Shown here piece after piece: positions 26,018-32,556 of a DNA stretch of 64,000 bases. The notes under the pieces were generated by a model. The model had not been told where the DNA came from, made no database searches, and worked only from the letters and a program-made list of their open reading frames with translations. The position numbers were made by a program, and so were the translations under genes. Within the stretch, counting starts at the first letter, position 1. The number at the start of each line of letters is the position of its first letter. The DNA is from Chryseobacterium gwangjuense (GTDB lineage: Bacteria; Bacteroidota; Bacteroidia; Flavobacteriales; Weeksellaceae), in NCBI RefSeq assembly GCF_021311115.1, contig NZ_JAJTNP010000002.1:248001-312000 (forward strand), given 5' to 3'.

Positions 26018-27532
26018 ATGGCAACTAAAGCACTATTCAATACTGTGGTCAACTGGTTTATCCGCCAAAGGATGGATCAGATTCAGAATTTTATGAATCA
26101 TCCTATTGAGACTCAAAAGGGTATTCTTTTTTCTCAGTTATTTCATGCTGAAGATACAGAGTATGGCAAAAAGTATGGTTTTAATTCCATCTCAAGTTAT
26201 CAGGATTTTAAAAATAAAGTTCCGATTGTTACTTATGAAGACTTTGAACCCTATATTGAAAAAGCAAGACAGGGGCAAAAAGATGTAAGCTGGCCCGGAT
26301 ATATTAAATATTTTGCCAAATCATCTGGAACAACTAATGCTAAGAGTAAGTTTATCCCTATTTCTGATGAAAGTTTAGAGTACTGCCACATGAAGGCCGG
26401 AAAAGATATGGTTTCTATTTATGCCAATAATCATCCGGAAAATCAACTTTTTAATTATAAAAATTTACGTTTAGGAGGAAGCTCAGAATTGCATGCAGAT
26501 TTTAACACAAAATTCGGCGATTTATCAGCTATTTTGATCGATAATTTACCTTTTTGGGTAGAAATTACTACTACTCCAAGTAAAAAGGTTTCTCTGATGG
26601 GAGAATGGGAAAGCAAGCTCAACGCGATTACCTCTGAAGTTAAAAATGAAGATGTAGGAAGTATTTTAGGAGTACCTAGCTGGATGATGGTTCTTTTACA
26701 AAGAGTTGTAAAGGAAACTGAGGTCGAAAGTATCTCAGCATTGTGGCCTAATCTGGAAGTATTTTTCCATGGCGGAATCAGCTTTAAGCCTTATAAAGAA
26801 CAATTCAAACAGATTATAGGCAAAGACATTAATTATTACGAGATTTATAATGCTTCTGAAGGCTTCTTCGGGATCCAGGATAAACCGAATAGCGATGAAA
26901 TGCTGCTCATGCTTGATTATGGTATTTTCTATGAATTTATTCCCATGGACGAATTCCACTTTTCAAACCCGAAAGTAGTAAGCCTTGAAGATGTAGAAGT
27001 GGGGAAAAACTACGCTATGGTCATTACAACCAACGGAGGTTTATGGAGATATTTGATTGGGGATACTGTTATTTTTACTTCAATTAATCCTTTCAGAATA
27101 AAAATTACCGGAAGAACAAAACATTATATCAATGCTTTTGGAGAAGAGCTTATGATCACCAATGTAGAATCGGCACTTAGCCGGGCATGTGAACTTACCC
27201 ATGCAACGATCACAGAATTTACAGGAGCACCTGTCTTTATGAAAAATAATGAAGGCGGAGCTCATGAATGGCTATTTGAATTTTGTAAGCAACCAGACAA
27301 TTTGGATCAGTTTATTGATATTTTTGATCAGCATTTAAAATCAATAAATTCTGATTACGAAGCTAAAAGGTACAATAATATCACCTTAAAAAGGCCAATC
27401 GTACATATTGCAAAAACAAATTTATTCTACAATTGGCTGGAATCAAAAGGTAAACTAGGCGGGCAAAATAAGGTTCCAAGGTTAAGTAATGATCGAGAAT
27501 ATATCGACCCTTTATTGGATATGAATAAATAA
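26018..27532 (+). CDS. GH3 auxin-responsive promoter family protein
   Basis: A 504-residue adenylate-forming enzyme of the GH3 family, whose plant members conjugate acyl acids (jasmonate, auxin) to amino acids. Bacterial members are common in Bacteroidetes and uncharacterised. Visible: the ATP P-loop YFAKSSGTTNAKSKFIP (about 103-119), the YNASEGFFG block (about 275-283, matching the ATP-binding YxxTE region), GLWRYLIGDTV (about 341-351, matching YRxGD) and ITGRTKHYINAFGEELM. No signal peptide or membrane segment. The substrate cannot be inferred. Confidence 0.9.
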   Translation: MATKALFNTVVNWFIRQRMDQIQNFMNHPIETQKGILFSQLFHAEDTEYGKKYGFNSISSYQDFKNKVPIVTYEDFEPYIEKARQGQKDVSWPGYIKYFAKSSGTTNAKSKFIPISDESLEYCHMKAGKDMVSIYANNHPENQLFNYKNLRLGGSSELHADFNTKFGDLSAILIDNLPFWVEITTTPSKKVSLMGEWESKLNAITSEVKNEDVGSILGVPSWMMVLLQRVVKETEVESISALWPNLEVFFHGGISFKPYKEQFKQIIGKDINYYEIYNASEGFFGIQDKPNSDEMLLMLDYGIFYEFIPMDEFHFSNPKVVSLEDVEVGKNYAMVITTNGGLWRYLIGDTVIFTSINPFRIKITGRTKHYINAFGEELMITNVESALSRACELTHATITEFTGAPVFMKNNEGGAHEWLFEFCKQPDNLDQFIDIFDQHLKSINSDYEAKRYNNITLKRPIVHIAKTNLFYNWLESKGKLGGQNKVPRLSNDREYIDPLLDMNK

Positions 27533-27533
27533 A

Positions 27534-27567
27534 AACGCCACCGCAAATTAATATGCGGTGGTGTTTA
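27534..27567 (+). terminator. Hairpin terminator after GH3-family gene
   Basis: A 12-bp GC-rich stem (27534-27545 with 27554-27565, one G-T pair) starts 2 bases after the stop codon; the T tail is short. Confidence 0.7.
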
Positions 27568-27643
27568 GATTATTTGGTTTTCTACAAACCATTTTTATTT
27601 CTTTTATTACTGTGCTTCCAAAAAGATGATTTTATTCATTTGT

Positions 27644-27829
27644 TTATTGCTCTTTTTGTTTCCAAAAAAAGAATGACAATGTTGCGAAAGTGATACTGGC
27701 AATTCCAGAGCAAATCATTTTTAAATTAAGGTTTTCTGTACTAAAGTTCAGTTTAAAAATATAAAAAGATAATAAAGCTGCCAAACTCAATGATACTACA
27801 GAAATCAGTTTTATTCTATTTGTTTTCAT
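27644..27829 (-). CDS. Small two-helix membrane protein, module 4 partner
   Basis: A 61-residue protein with two predicted transmembrane helices (about 7-27 and 36-54) and charged ends (MKTNRIK..., ...WKQKEQ). No family is recognised. It is the last gene of the minus-strand array and follows the 136-residue exported protein by 51 bases. Four other short two-helix proteins hold the same position after a secreted protein in this array, which suggests an immunity-like or membrane-anchoring partner role. That role is inferred from arrangement only. Confidence 0.6.
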   Translation of the reverse strand: MKTNRIKLISVVSLSLAALLSFYIFKLNFSTENLNLKMICSGIASITFATLSFFFWKQKEQ

Positions 27830-27880
27830 ACATTTAAAATTTAGAAAACCCCTGCTGAAAGACAGCAGAGGTTTAATTGT

Positions 27881-28291
27881 TTAATCATGATTGACTGTCA
27901 TCAATGTTTCTTCGTAAACATTATATTCTCCTTTCTTGTAAACATCTTTACTTGAAAGTAAAATTTCATATTGGTATATGGCTTTGGGAAGATTATAAGT
28001 ACACTCTTTTCCGTCTTTCTGTATCACCAATTCTTTTGTCACGGTTTCTCCTTCTGGTTTACCTGTAAGCTTAATCGTGATCTTTTCTTCCATTTTATTT
28101 TTAAAACAAAAGCTGTCTACCGTCTTTGCTGTTGGATCCGGTTTTTTTTCACCACTCCCTCTTATTGCCTGATAGCCCTGAATAAGGATATTTCCAATTA
28201 CAAGACCTTTATCTAGTGCTGATAGAGCTTGGGCTGATGTCATTACCGTCCCTGCAAAGAAGAAACCTACGGCTATTTTCTTAGCATTCAT
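27881..28291 (-). CDS. Exported protein of unknown function, module 4
   Basis: A 136-residue protein with a signal peptide (MNAKKIAVGFFFAGTVMTSAQA, cleaved about residue 22). The mature part starts with a short helical Gly/Leu stretch (ALSALDKGLVIGNILIQGYQ) and continues into a beta-rich domain (about 55-136) with KITIKLTGKPEGE, a TKELVIQKDGKE strand pair and two Cys (FCFKNK, ECTYN). I do not recognise it. It lies 5 bases downstream of the 52-residue membrane protein gene, so these are co-translated. Confidence 0.65.
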   Translation of the reverse strand: MNAKKIAVGFFFAGTVMTSAQALSALDKGLVIGNILIQGYQAIRGSGEKKPDPTAKTVDSFCFKNKMEEKITIKLTGKPEGETVTKELVIQKDGKECTYNLPKAIYQYEILLSSKDVYKKGEYNVYEETLMTVNHD

Positions 28292-28296
28292 AACTA

Positions 28297-28455
28297 TTAT
28301 TTTTTATAGTTAAGAATATTGAAGATAAAATATCCTGAAAAAGAAACTAATGCTCCAAGGCTTACAATTGATTCAGCGCTCCATATGTCCCGGTGATGTT
28401 CCGCAAAAATAACAGCGGAGGTCTGGGCTCCTAATAAAATAAATAATAATTTCAT
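28297..28455 (-). CDS. Small two-helix membrane protein (52 aa), module 3 partner
   Basis: A short gene below usual cutoffs. The ATG at 28455 opens a frame of 52 codons ending at TAA 28299-28297. The product starts MKLLFILLGAQTSAVIFAEHH, has a second hydrophobic helix (about 29-46, VSLGALVSFSGYFIF) and ends NYKK. Two close helices with a short polar loop is the same plan as the other small proteins in the array. It ends 5 bases before the next gene's ATG, which supports it being a real translated member of the operon. Confidence 0.6.
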   Translation of the reverse strand: MKLLFILLGAQTSAVIFAEHHRDIWSAESIVSLGALVSFSGYFIFNILNYKK

Positions 28456-28553
28456 GATTTTTTTATTTTTATGGTTAATATTTTTAATATTTAATGAAAA
28501 AACTCAGCTATATATAAAGTCTTAATTAAGATAGAATGCATTATTAATAGTTT

Positions 28554-29174
28554 TTATTTACAGTTTTTAATCCCTCCGATAGTTCCTCCTATAAGTCCTC
28601 CAACAACAGCTCCTGCAGTAGTTCCTATTGCTGGAATTGCAGATCCTACCGCCGCTCCTGTCGCTGCTCCTACAAGTGTTCCACCTAGAATTCCGCTTAT
28701 GCATCCCCATCCGAATTTGCTAGCCTGATAATTTACACCTGAATTTTGTAGAATTTGTAGTTGATATTCCCATCCGATATAAAATTCAAGCATTTTTCCA
28801 TCTTTTTCGTTTTTGATAGCTGTTCTGATGTTAGCTCTTAAATCATCAATGGAAGTTGATTTGTCAACCATTGATTTTGGAAGTTGATAATATGCTGTTT
28901 GTGAAGATTGTTCAATAATATCGATCAAATTTTGAGAAACAGTAGTTCCTCCTGAAGAATATTTGGAAAGACTCTCTTTGAAATTGAGCAAATTCTCTGC
29001 AATCTCTTGATTTCTGAATGCTGCATCAGGATTTCCTAGGATGTCTTTCGGAATCGGATCTTTAATTAAAATTTTTATAGGATCAGGAATACATCCGTCG
29101 GGATTATATTGTGCAAAAGTAAGACTGCTGATTAATAACATTAATAGACTTGCGATTTTTAATAGTTTTTTCAT
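28554..29174 (-). CDS. Secreted glycine-zipper protein, module 3
   Basis: A 206-residue protein. Its signal peptide (MKKLLKIASLLMLLISSLTF-AQ) is nearly identical to those of two other genes in this array. The mature N-terminal ~130 residues are helical and polar; the last ~50 form a glycine zipper (GCISGILGGTLVGAATGAAV, then AGAVVGGLIGGTIGG) that begins after Cys and ends in NCK, so a disulfide could close it. Such GxxxG-rich segments insert in or pack on membranes and are found in pore-forming peptides and in lipoprotein-type zippers. Function is unknown; I infer a secreted membrane-active protein or precursor. Confidence 0.7.
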   Translation of the reverse strand: MKKLLKIASLLMLLISSLTFAQYNPDGCIPDPIKILIKDPIPKDILGNPDAAFRNQEIAENLLNFKESLSKYSSGGTTVSQNLIDIIEQSSQTAYYQLPKSMVDKSTSIDDLRANIRTAIKNEKDGKMLEFYIGWEYQLQILQNSGVNYQASKFGWGCISGILGGTLVGAATGAAVGSAIPAIGTTAGAVVGGLIGGTIGGIKNCK

Positions 29175-29222
29175 GGTAATTTTTTTTATTTGATAATGAT
29201 TGGTTTGTTATTGTTTAATAAA

Positions 29223-29254
29223 CTGGAGATAAGTAAGATGTCACCCATCTCCAG
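29223..29254 (-). other. Conserved hairpin element, copy A
   Basis: CTGGAGAT (29223-29230) pairs with ATCTCCAG (29247-29254) around a 16-nt loop, 9 bases after the stop of the 72-residue gene. A near-identical 40-base copy lies at 30374-30405, in the same place after another small membrane-protein gene. It could be a terminator or RNA-processing site within the array. Confidence 0.55.
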
Positions 29255-29263
29255 AGAAATATT

Positions 29264-29482
29264 TTATTTTTGTTTCGTTAATAGTTTTTTAAATAAAAGT
29301 ATAGCTGCGGCGATACTTGCTCCGAAAAAAATGCCCCACGAGAGAGATTTTCTCACATACTCCTGTATTACATCTACATTAGATGTAGAAAGAATATTGT
29401 AAACGGATGAATCGAAGAATCGTATTAGAGCAATAAGTAATACTGCTAAAAACGCTATAATTGAAACATTTCCTTTTTTCAT
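29264..29482 (-). CDS. Small two-helix membrane protein (72 aa), module 2
   Basis: A 72-residue protein with hydrophobic helices at about 6-22 (VSIIAFLAVLLIALI) and 50-64 (GIFFGASIAAAILLF) joined by a polar stretch and ending in a basic tail (KKLLTKQK). No family is recognised. It is the second of two small membrane genes that follow the Cys-rich secreted protein, and a conserved hairpin follows it. Confidence 0.6.
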   Translation of the reverse strand: MKKGNVSIIAFLAVLLIALIRFFDSSVYNILSTSNVDVIQEYVRKSLSWGIFFGASIAAAILLFKKLLTKQK

Positions 29483-29525
29483 AATGATTTAGTTTCTTTT
29501 GCTTTAATAGCATTACTAATAAAAT

Positions 29526-29705
29526 TTAGCTCATTCTCTTTTTCTTAAAATAAAATGCTAGGAATATAATAGGTCCTAATAGTGGAAATATAAATAGAAT
29601 TACATACCAAAATAGCCTCATAGGATCTTTACTATCTATCTTTATAATAGTCCATACGTACAAAATCAATGATAGAATAATAAAAGAAAATGCAAAAATT
29701 TCCAT
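29526..29705 (-). CDS. Small PLDc_N-type two-helix protein (59 aa), module 2
   Basis: A 59-codon gene below common length limits, ATG at 29705, TAA at 29528-29526. The product has two helices; the second carries RLFWYVILFIFPLLGPIIFL, which fits the PLDc_N (phospholipase D-nuclease N-terminal, PF13396) pattern of W-x-hydrophobic-P-x-x-G-x-x-x-Y/F, and a basic end (KKKRMS). It begins 16 bases after the Cys-rich secreted gene. From memory, stand-alone PLDc_N proteins have been proposed as immunity partners of halocin-like peptides; this needs checking. Confidence 0.68.
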   Translation of the reverse strand: MEIFAFSFIILSLILYVWTIIKIDSKDPMRLFWYVILFIFPLLGPIIFLAFYFKKKRMS

Positions 29706-29721
29706 ATCAAATTATTTAAAA

Positions 29722-30333
29722 TTAGTGTAAAGTACAATGAGCAACTGCAACAATCATCATCTGTGAATGGCATGAAGGAACAAGATCGCACATAAAATCA
29801 CAAGTCAAATCTGCCTCACAAGTACTTTTAATATAATTATAAGTTTTTGTCAAACATGGTCCTCCTCGTTGTGTTAATGAACCACTTATACCCAAACGAA
29901 CACTAGAATCAACATCATTTATTTTGAACGAATACAGATTTCCTTTAGCTTTAGTAACAATAAAATCTGCATAGAAATTACCATTTTCATCATAATGTTC
30001 AAAATACCCAGAAGTATTGCTACTATCTAAATTATTTTTTTCATATACCACCATAAAATCCTGAGTCCCATTAACTTTATAAAATGTTGCAAAATTTACT
30101 TTTGAATCTGAATTAACTTGAACTTTAAAATATTCTACATTGCCATTTTCTAACACTTGCTTATCGTAAGTTTTTAAGTCAAAATTTGTATCATTCAAAG
30201 CAAAGGTCTTTTTAAGCTGAGTATATTGGTTTGAACTTAAAAATTGATTTAGTGTTGAATCAGACGTTTGTGCAAATGCAAAGCTGGTAAGTAATAACAT
30301 TAACAGACTTCCAAATCTTAATAGTTTTTTCAT
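29722..30333 (-). CDS. Secreted protein with Cys-rich tail, module 2
   Basis: A 203-residue protein with the array-type signal peptide (MKKLLRFGSLLMLLLTSFAF-AQ). Residues ~25-155 form a mostly beta region (NVEYFKVQVNSDSKVNFATF). After RGGPC the final ~45 residues carry six or more Cys (KSTCEADLTCDFMCDLVPSC, then ...AHCTLH) mixed with hydrophobic stretches. The plan, a signal peptide, a propeptide-like domain and a Cys-rich hydrophobic end, recalls halocin-C8-type bacteriocin precursors, where the Cys-rich C-terminus is the toxin. No direct homology is shown here, so this is inference. Confidence 0.65.
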   Translation of the reverse strand: MKKLLRFGSLLMLLLTSFAFAQTSDSTLNQFLSSNQYTQLKKTFALNDTNFDLKTYDKQVLENGNVEYFKVQVNSDSKVNFATFYKVNGTQDFMVVYEKNNLDSSNTSGYFEHYDENGNFYADFIVTKAKGNLYSFKINDVDSSVRLGISGSLTQRGGPCLTKTYNYIKSTCEADLTCDFMCDLVPSCHSQMMIVAVAHCTLH

Positions 30334-30373
30334 AATGATTTAGTTTGTTTTCTTTTTTTAATAGTTTAATAAA

Positions 30374-30405
30374 TTGGAGATAAGCAAGATGCAACCCATC
30401 TCCAG
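30374..30405 (-). other. Conserved hairpin element, copy B
   Basis: TTGGAGAT (30374-30381) pairs with ATCTCCAG (30398-30405); sequence and loop closely match the element at 29223-29254. It starts 10 bases after the stop of the 58-residue gene. Confidence 0.55.
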
Positions 30406-30415
30406 AGAAAAATTT

Positions 30416-30592
30416 TTATTTTTTTTGATATACCCCTTTTACAACCAACCCAAGTAAAAGATTAAATAAAATGAGACCTCCTAAAGAAGCATAGAGTCTC
30501 CAGTTATTTGGATGATCTAAATTTTTCAAAAATGTAAAAAGGCTCCATACTGTTAATGCAACAAGTATTAAGATTGTGATAGTCTTATTCAT
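30416..30592 (-). CDS. Small two-helix membrane protein (58 aa), module 1 partner
   Basis: A 58-codon gene, ATG at 30592, TAA at 30418-30416. The product starts MNKTITILILVALTVWSLFTF, has a polar loop (KNLDHPNNWR) and a second helix (YASLGGLILFNLLLGLVV) with a basic end (QKK). It lies 104 bases downstream of a glycine-zipper gene and is followed by the conserved hairpin. Same plan as the other short membrane proteins of the array. Confidence 0.6.
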   Translation of the reverse strand: MNKTITILILVALTVWSLFTFLKNLDHPNNWRLYASLGGLILFNLLLGLVVKGVYQKK

Positions 30593-30696
30593 ATAATTTT
30601 TTTTGATTGATTGATAGTAGGCAAGCCAATTAAAATTTAATGTTATGGCTTGCCATATTTTTCAGATATAAATGAATTTGCAATTTTGCAATGAAA

Positions 30697-31350
30697 TTAA
30701 CATGCTTGAGATGCACCGGTTAAACCTCCTGCAATACCTCCAATAATAGCTCCTGGGATAGCTCCAACTCCTGCTACTGGTGCTCCAGCTGCCGCTCCTC
30801 CTAATGCTCCTCCTGCTGCTCCACCTACAATTCCTGCAGCACATTTACCCCAACAAGACCACCATCCTGAACATTTTGACAAAGGGCTTACTGTTCCTTT
30901 AAAAGTATTGTTTACCATTTGTAACTGGTAGCTTGTAATTACCAAGATGTTTAATTCCTCAACATTCTTCGTAGCAGTAATTTGTTTCCCTATTTTTTCA
31001 AGAAAAATATCGAAGGTAGCGCTCGTTTCAGCAGCTTGGTTGATCCATATAACAGTTGCATTATTCGCTGACATTTTTTTGAAGTCGCTTAATTTTGTGT
31101 AATCATCTGCTGTAGGTGCTTTACCTGAGGTTAACGCATTATCAAATTCCTCCAAATATTGGATTACGGCCATTTGCTTAGCATTGTCTTGACCAAATTG
31201 ATTAATCGTGGTGTCATAATTAATATCAATTTTATCTTTGATATGCTTTGGAAGCATTGGGAAAGTTGGTGTACAACCTCCTGTTTGAGCGAATGTGAAG
31301 CTACTGATGAATAACATTAATAAGCTTCCAAGTTTTAATAGTTTTTTCAT
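30697..31350 (-). CDS. Secreted glycine-zipper protein, module 1
   Basis: A 217-residue paralogue of the 28554-29174 product. Signal peptide MKKLLKLGSLLMLFISSFTF-AQ; helical polar region (about 25-155, with LPKHIKDKIDINYD and VEELNILVITSYQLQ); then a Trp/Cys motif (CSGWWSCWGKC) and a long glycine zipper (AAGIVGGAAGGALGGAAAGA, continuing to IPGAIIGGIAGG) ending in QAC. Four Cys flank the zipper. I infer a secreted membrane-active protein; no function is known. The first 60 bases are almost identical at DNA level to those of the other two MKKLL genes, indicating duplication. Confidence 0.7.
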   Translation of the reverse strand: MKKLLKLGSLLMLFISSFTFAQTGGCTPTFPMLPKHIKDKIDINYDTTINQFGQDNAKQMAVIQYLEEFDNALTSGKAPTADDYTKLSDFKKMSANNATVIWINQAAETSATFDIFLEKIGKQITATKNVEELNILVITSYQLQMVNNTFKGTVSPLSKCSGWWSCWGKCAAGIVGGAAGGALGGAAAGAPVAGVGAIPGAIIGGIAGGLTGASQAC

Positions 31351-31593
31351 GGTTAATTTATTTTTAAAGTTTTTATTTAGAATTTTATATAAAAAGGATT
31401 TTTGATCCTCCTTTCTCAGAAATGAGTTTGTAATTGGTTTTAAATATTCTATTCTTATTGATCCTTATCAATTGAGAACTTTAAGGAGGTAGTCTTTTTC
31501 TTTCCAAAATTTTTAATTTTTTAATGGTTATTAATTTTTCTAGGTTAGTCGTTTTTTTCATGGTTGTTATAGTTCTAATAATGTATTTTATTT
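31351..31593. other. Upstream region of the array
   Basis: AT-rich DNA upstream of module 1. On the minus strand a short hairpin (GGATCAAAAATCC, about 31421-31433) followed by T-rich sequence could act as a terminator or leader. A 26-codon frame starting at 31561 on the minus strand is not supported. No other gene is seen. Confidence 0.4.
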
Positions 31594-31983
31594 TAAGCCT
31601 TACGGGGCTAGAAAATAAAACCATTTTGTTTTTTTATTGCTGATCTTACGGGATCAGACTTTTATTCTTTAGCTTTTGTTGATGGTTTTGTTTAAGCCTT
31701 ACGGGACTTGGAAATAAAACCACTTTGTTTTTTATTGCTGATCTTACGGGATCAGGCTTGTGTTCTCATGGGTTAGTTTTTGTTGATGATTCTGTCTAAG
31801 CCTTACGGGGCTAGGAAATAAAACCATTTTGTTTTTTCTTGCTGATCTTACGGGATCAGGCTTGTATTCTCATGGGTTAGTTTTTGTTGATGATTCTGTC
31901 TAAGCCTTACGGGGTTAGGAAATAAAACCATTTTGTTTTTTTATTGCTGATCTTACGGGGTCAGGCTTGCATTCTTTAGTTTC
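31594..31983. repeat. Four ~104-bp tandem repeats with TTACGG hairpins
   Basis: Units start at 31594, 31693, 31797 and 31901 (99, 104, 104 and ~82 bp). Each unit opens with TAAGCCTTACGGGGCTAG-type sequence and contains CTGATCTTACGGGATCAG about 45 bases later. Both are hairpins with the same 6-nt loop TTACGG: AGCC/GGCT and CTGATC/GATCAG. Between them runs an AT-rich spacer (AAATAAAACCATTTTG). No ORF crosses the units, and unit length and lack of unique spacers exclude a CRISPR array. The same hexamer forms the arms of the palindromes at 2391 and 5406. Confidence 0.85.
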
Positions 31984-31985
31984 TA

Positions 31986-32240
31986 TTATCTACTCACTTT
32001 TTTCAATGAATCTAAAACAGCTTTATGCGTTCCTCCTGGTTTTATTGTATCAAAAGAAGTTTGATCACCATTTGTTGTATTATAAATACTATCTTTTATT
32101 TCTCTTGATGCTTGTAGTTCAATATTTTCAACCTTTCTATTCATATTAAAATTATCCGCATTATCCTCATCATCATTTCTACAAGATAAAATTGTTGTTA
32201 AAGCTCCTAGTACTAAAAAAGCCGTTTTTAAAATTTTCAT
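31986..32240 (-). CDS. Small lipoprotein
   Basis: An 84-residue protein with a lipoprotein signal peptide (MKILKTAFLVLGALTTILSC, acylated Cys about residue 20), an acidic Asn/Asp stretch just after the Cys (RNDDEDNADN), which resembles a surface-export signal of Bacteroidetes lipoproteins, and a polar, probably disordered remainder. No domain is recognised. It sits upstream of the tandem repeats and the secreted-protein array on the same strand; a link is possible but not shown. Confidence 0.65.
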   Translation of the reverse strand: MKILKTAFLVLGALTTILSCRNDDEDNADNFNMNRKVENIELQASREIKDSIYNTTNGDQTSFDTIKPGGTHKAVLDSLKKVSR

Positions 32241-32556
32241 AGTTTATTTTTGTTTTAGTTTTTGGTTTTAGTTTTTATCGAAAATGTCAATGATCTTTTA
32301 AAATGAAAAACACTTGTGATGTTTTGTTATTCCAAATATATGTTCACAACTAAGGGAGAAACAAAATTCCTTTTTTAGAGAGTATTTTAAGAAAGACAAT
32401 TTAGTTTCTCTAAAAGGAAAAAAACTTTGTAATAAGGAAAATAAGCTTTGTAAAACGAAAAAACACAAAAAATAACAAACTGATTTACAGCTAATTAAAA
32501 AAAATTTGTTTATAAAAGAAATATTTCCTTATTTTGAAATAAAAACATTAGAAAAA
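32241..32556. other. Divergent intergenic region with bulged hairpin
   Basis: The gap separates the lipoprotein gene from the divergent TPR/AraC regulator. It holds a long hairpin (TTCCTTTTTTAGAGA near 32370 against TCTCTAAAAGGAA near 32411, 13 paired bases with a TT bulge) and two CTTTGTAA motifs near 32427 and 32449 that resemble -7 boxes. No ORF is seen. Confidence 0.45.

Noticed and set aside
31484..31561. 26-codon minus-strand frame starting MKKTTNLEK, resembling a peptide leader
   Set aside because: It is short, Lys-rich by AT bias, lacks Cys or a GG cleavage site, and nothing nearby modifies peptides.
31594..31983. CRISPR array
   Set aside because: Unit length is ~104 bp, whole units are alike with no unique spacers, and no cas genes are present.
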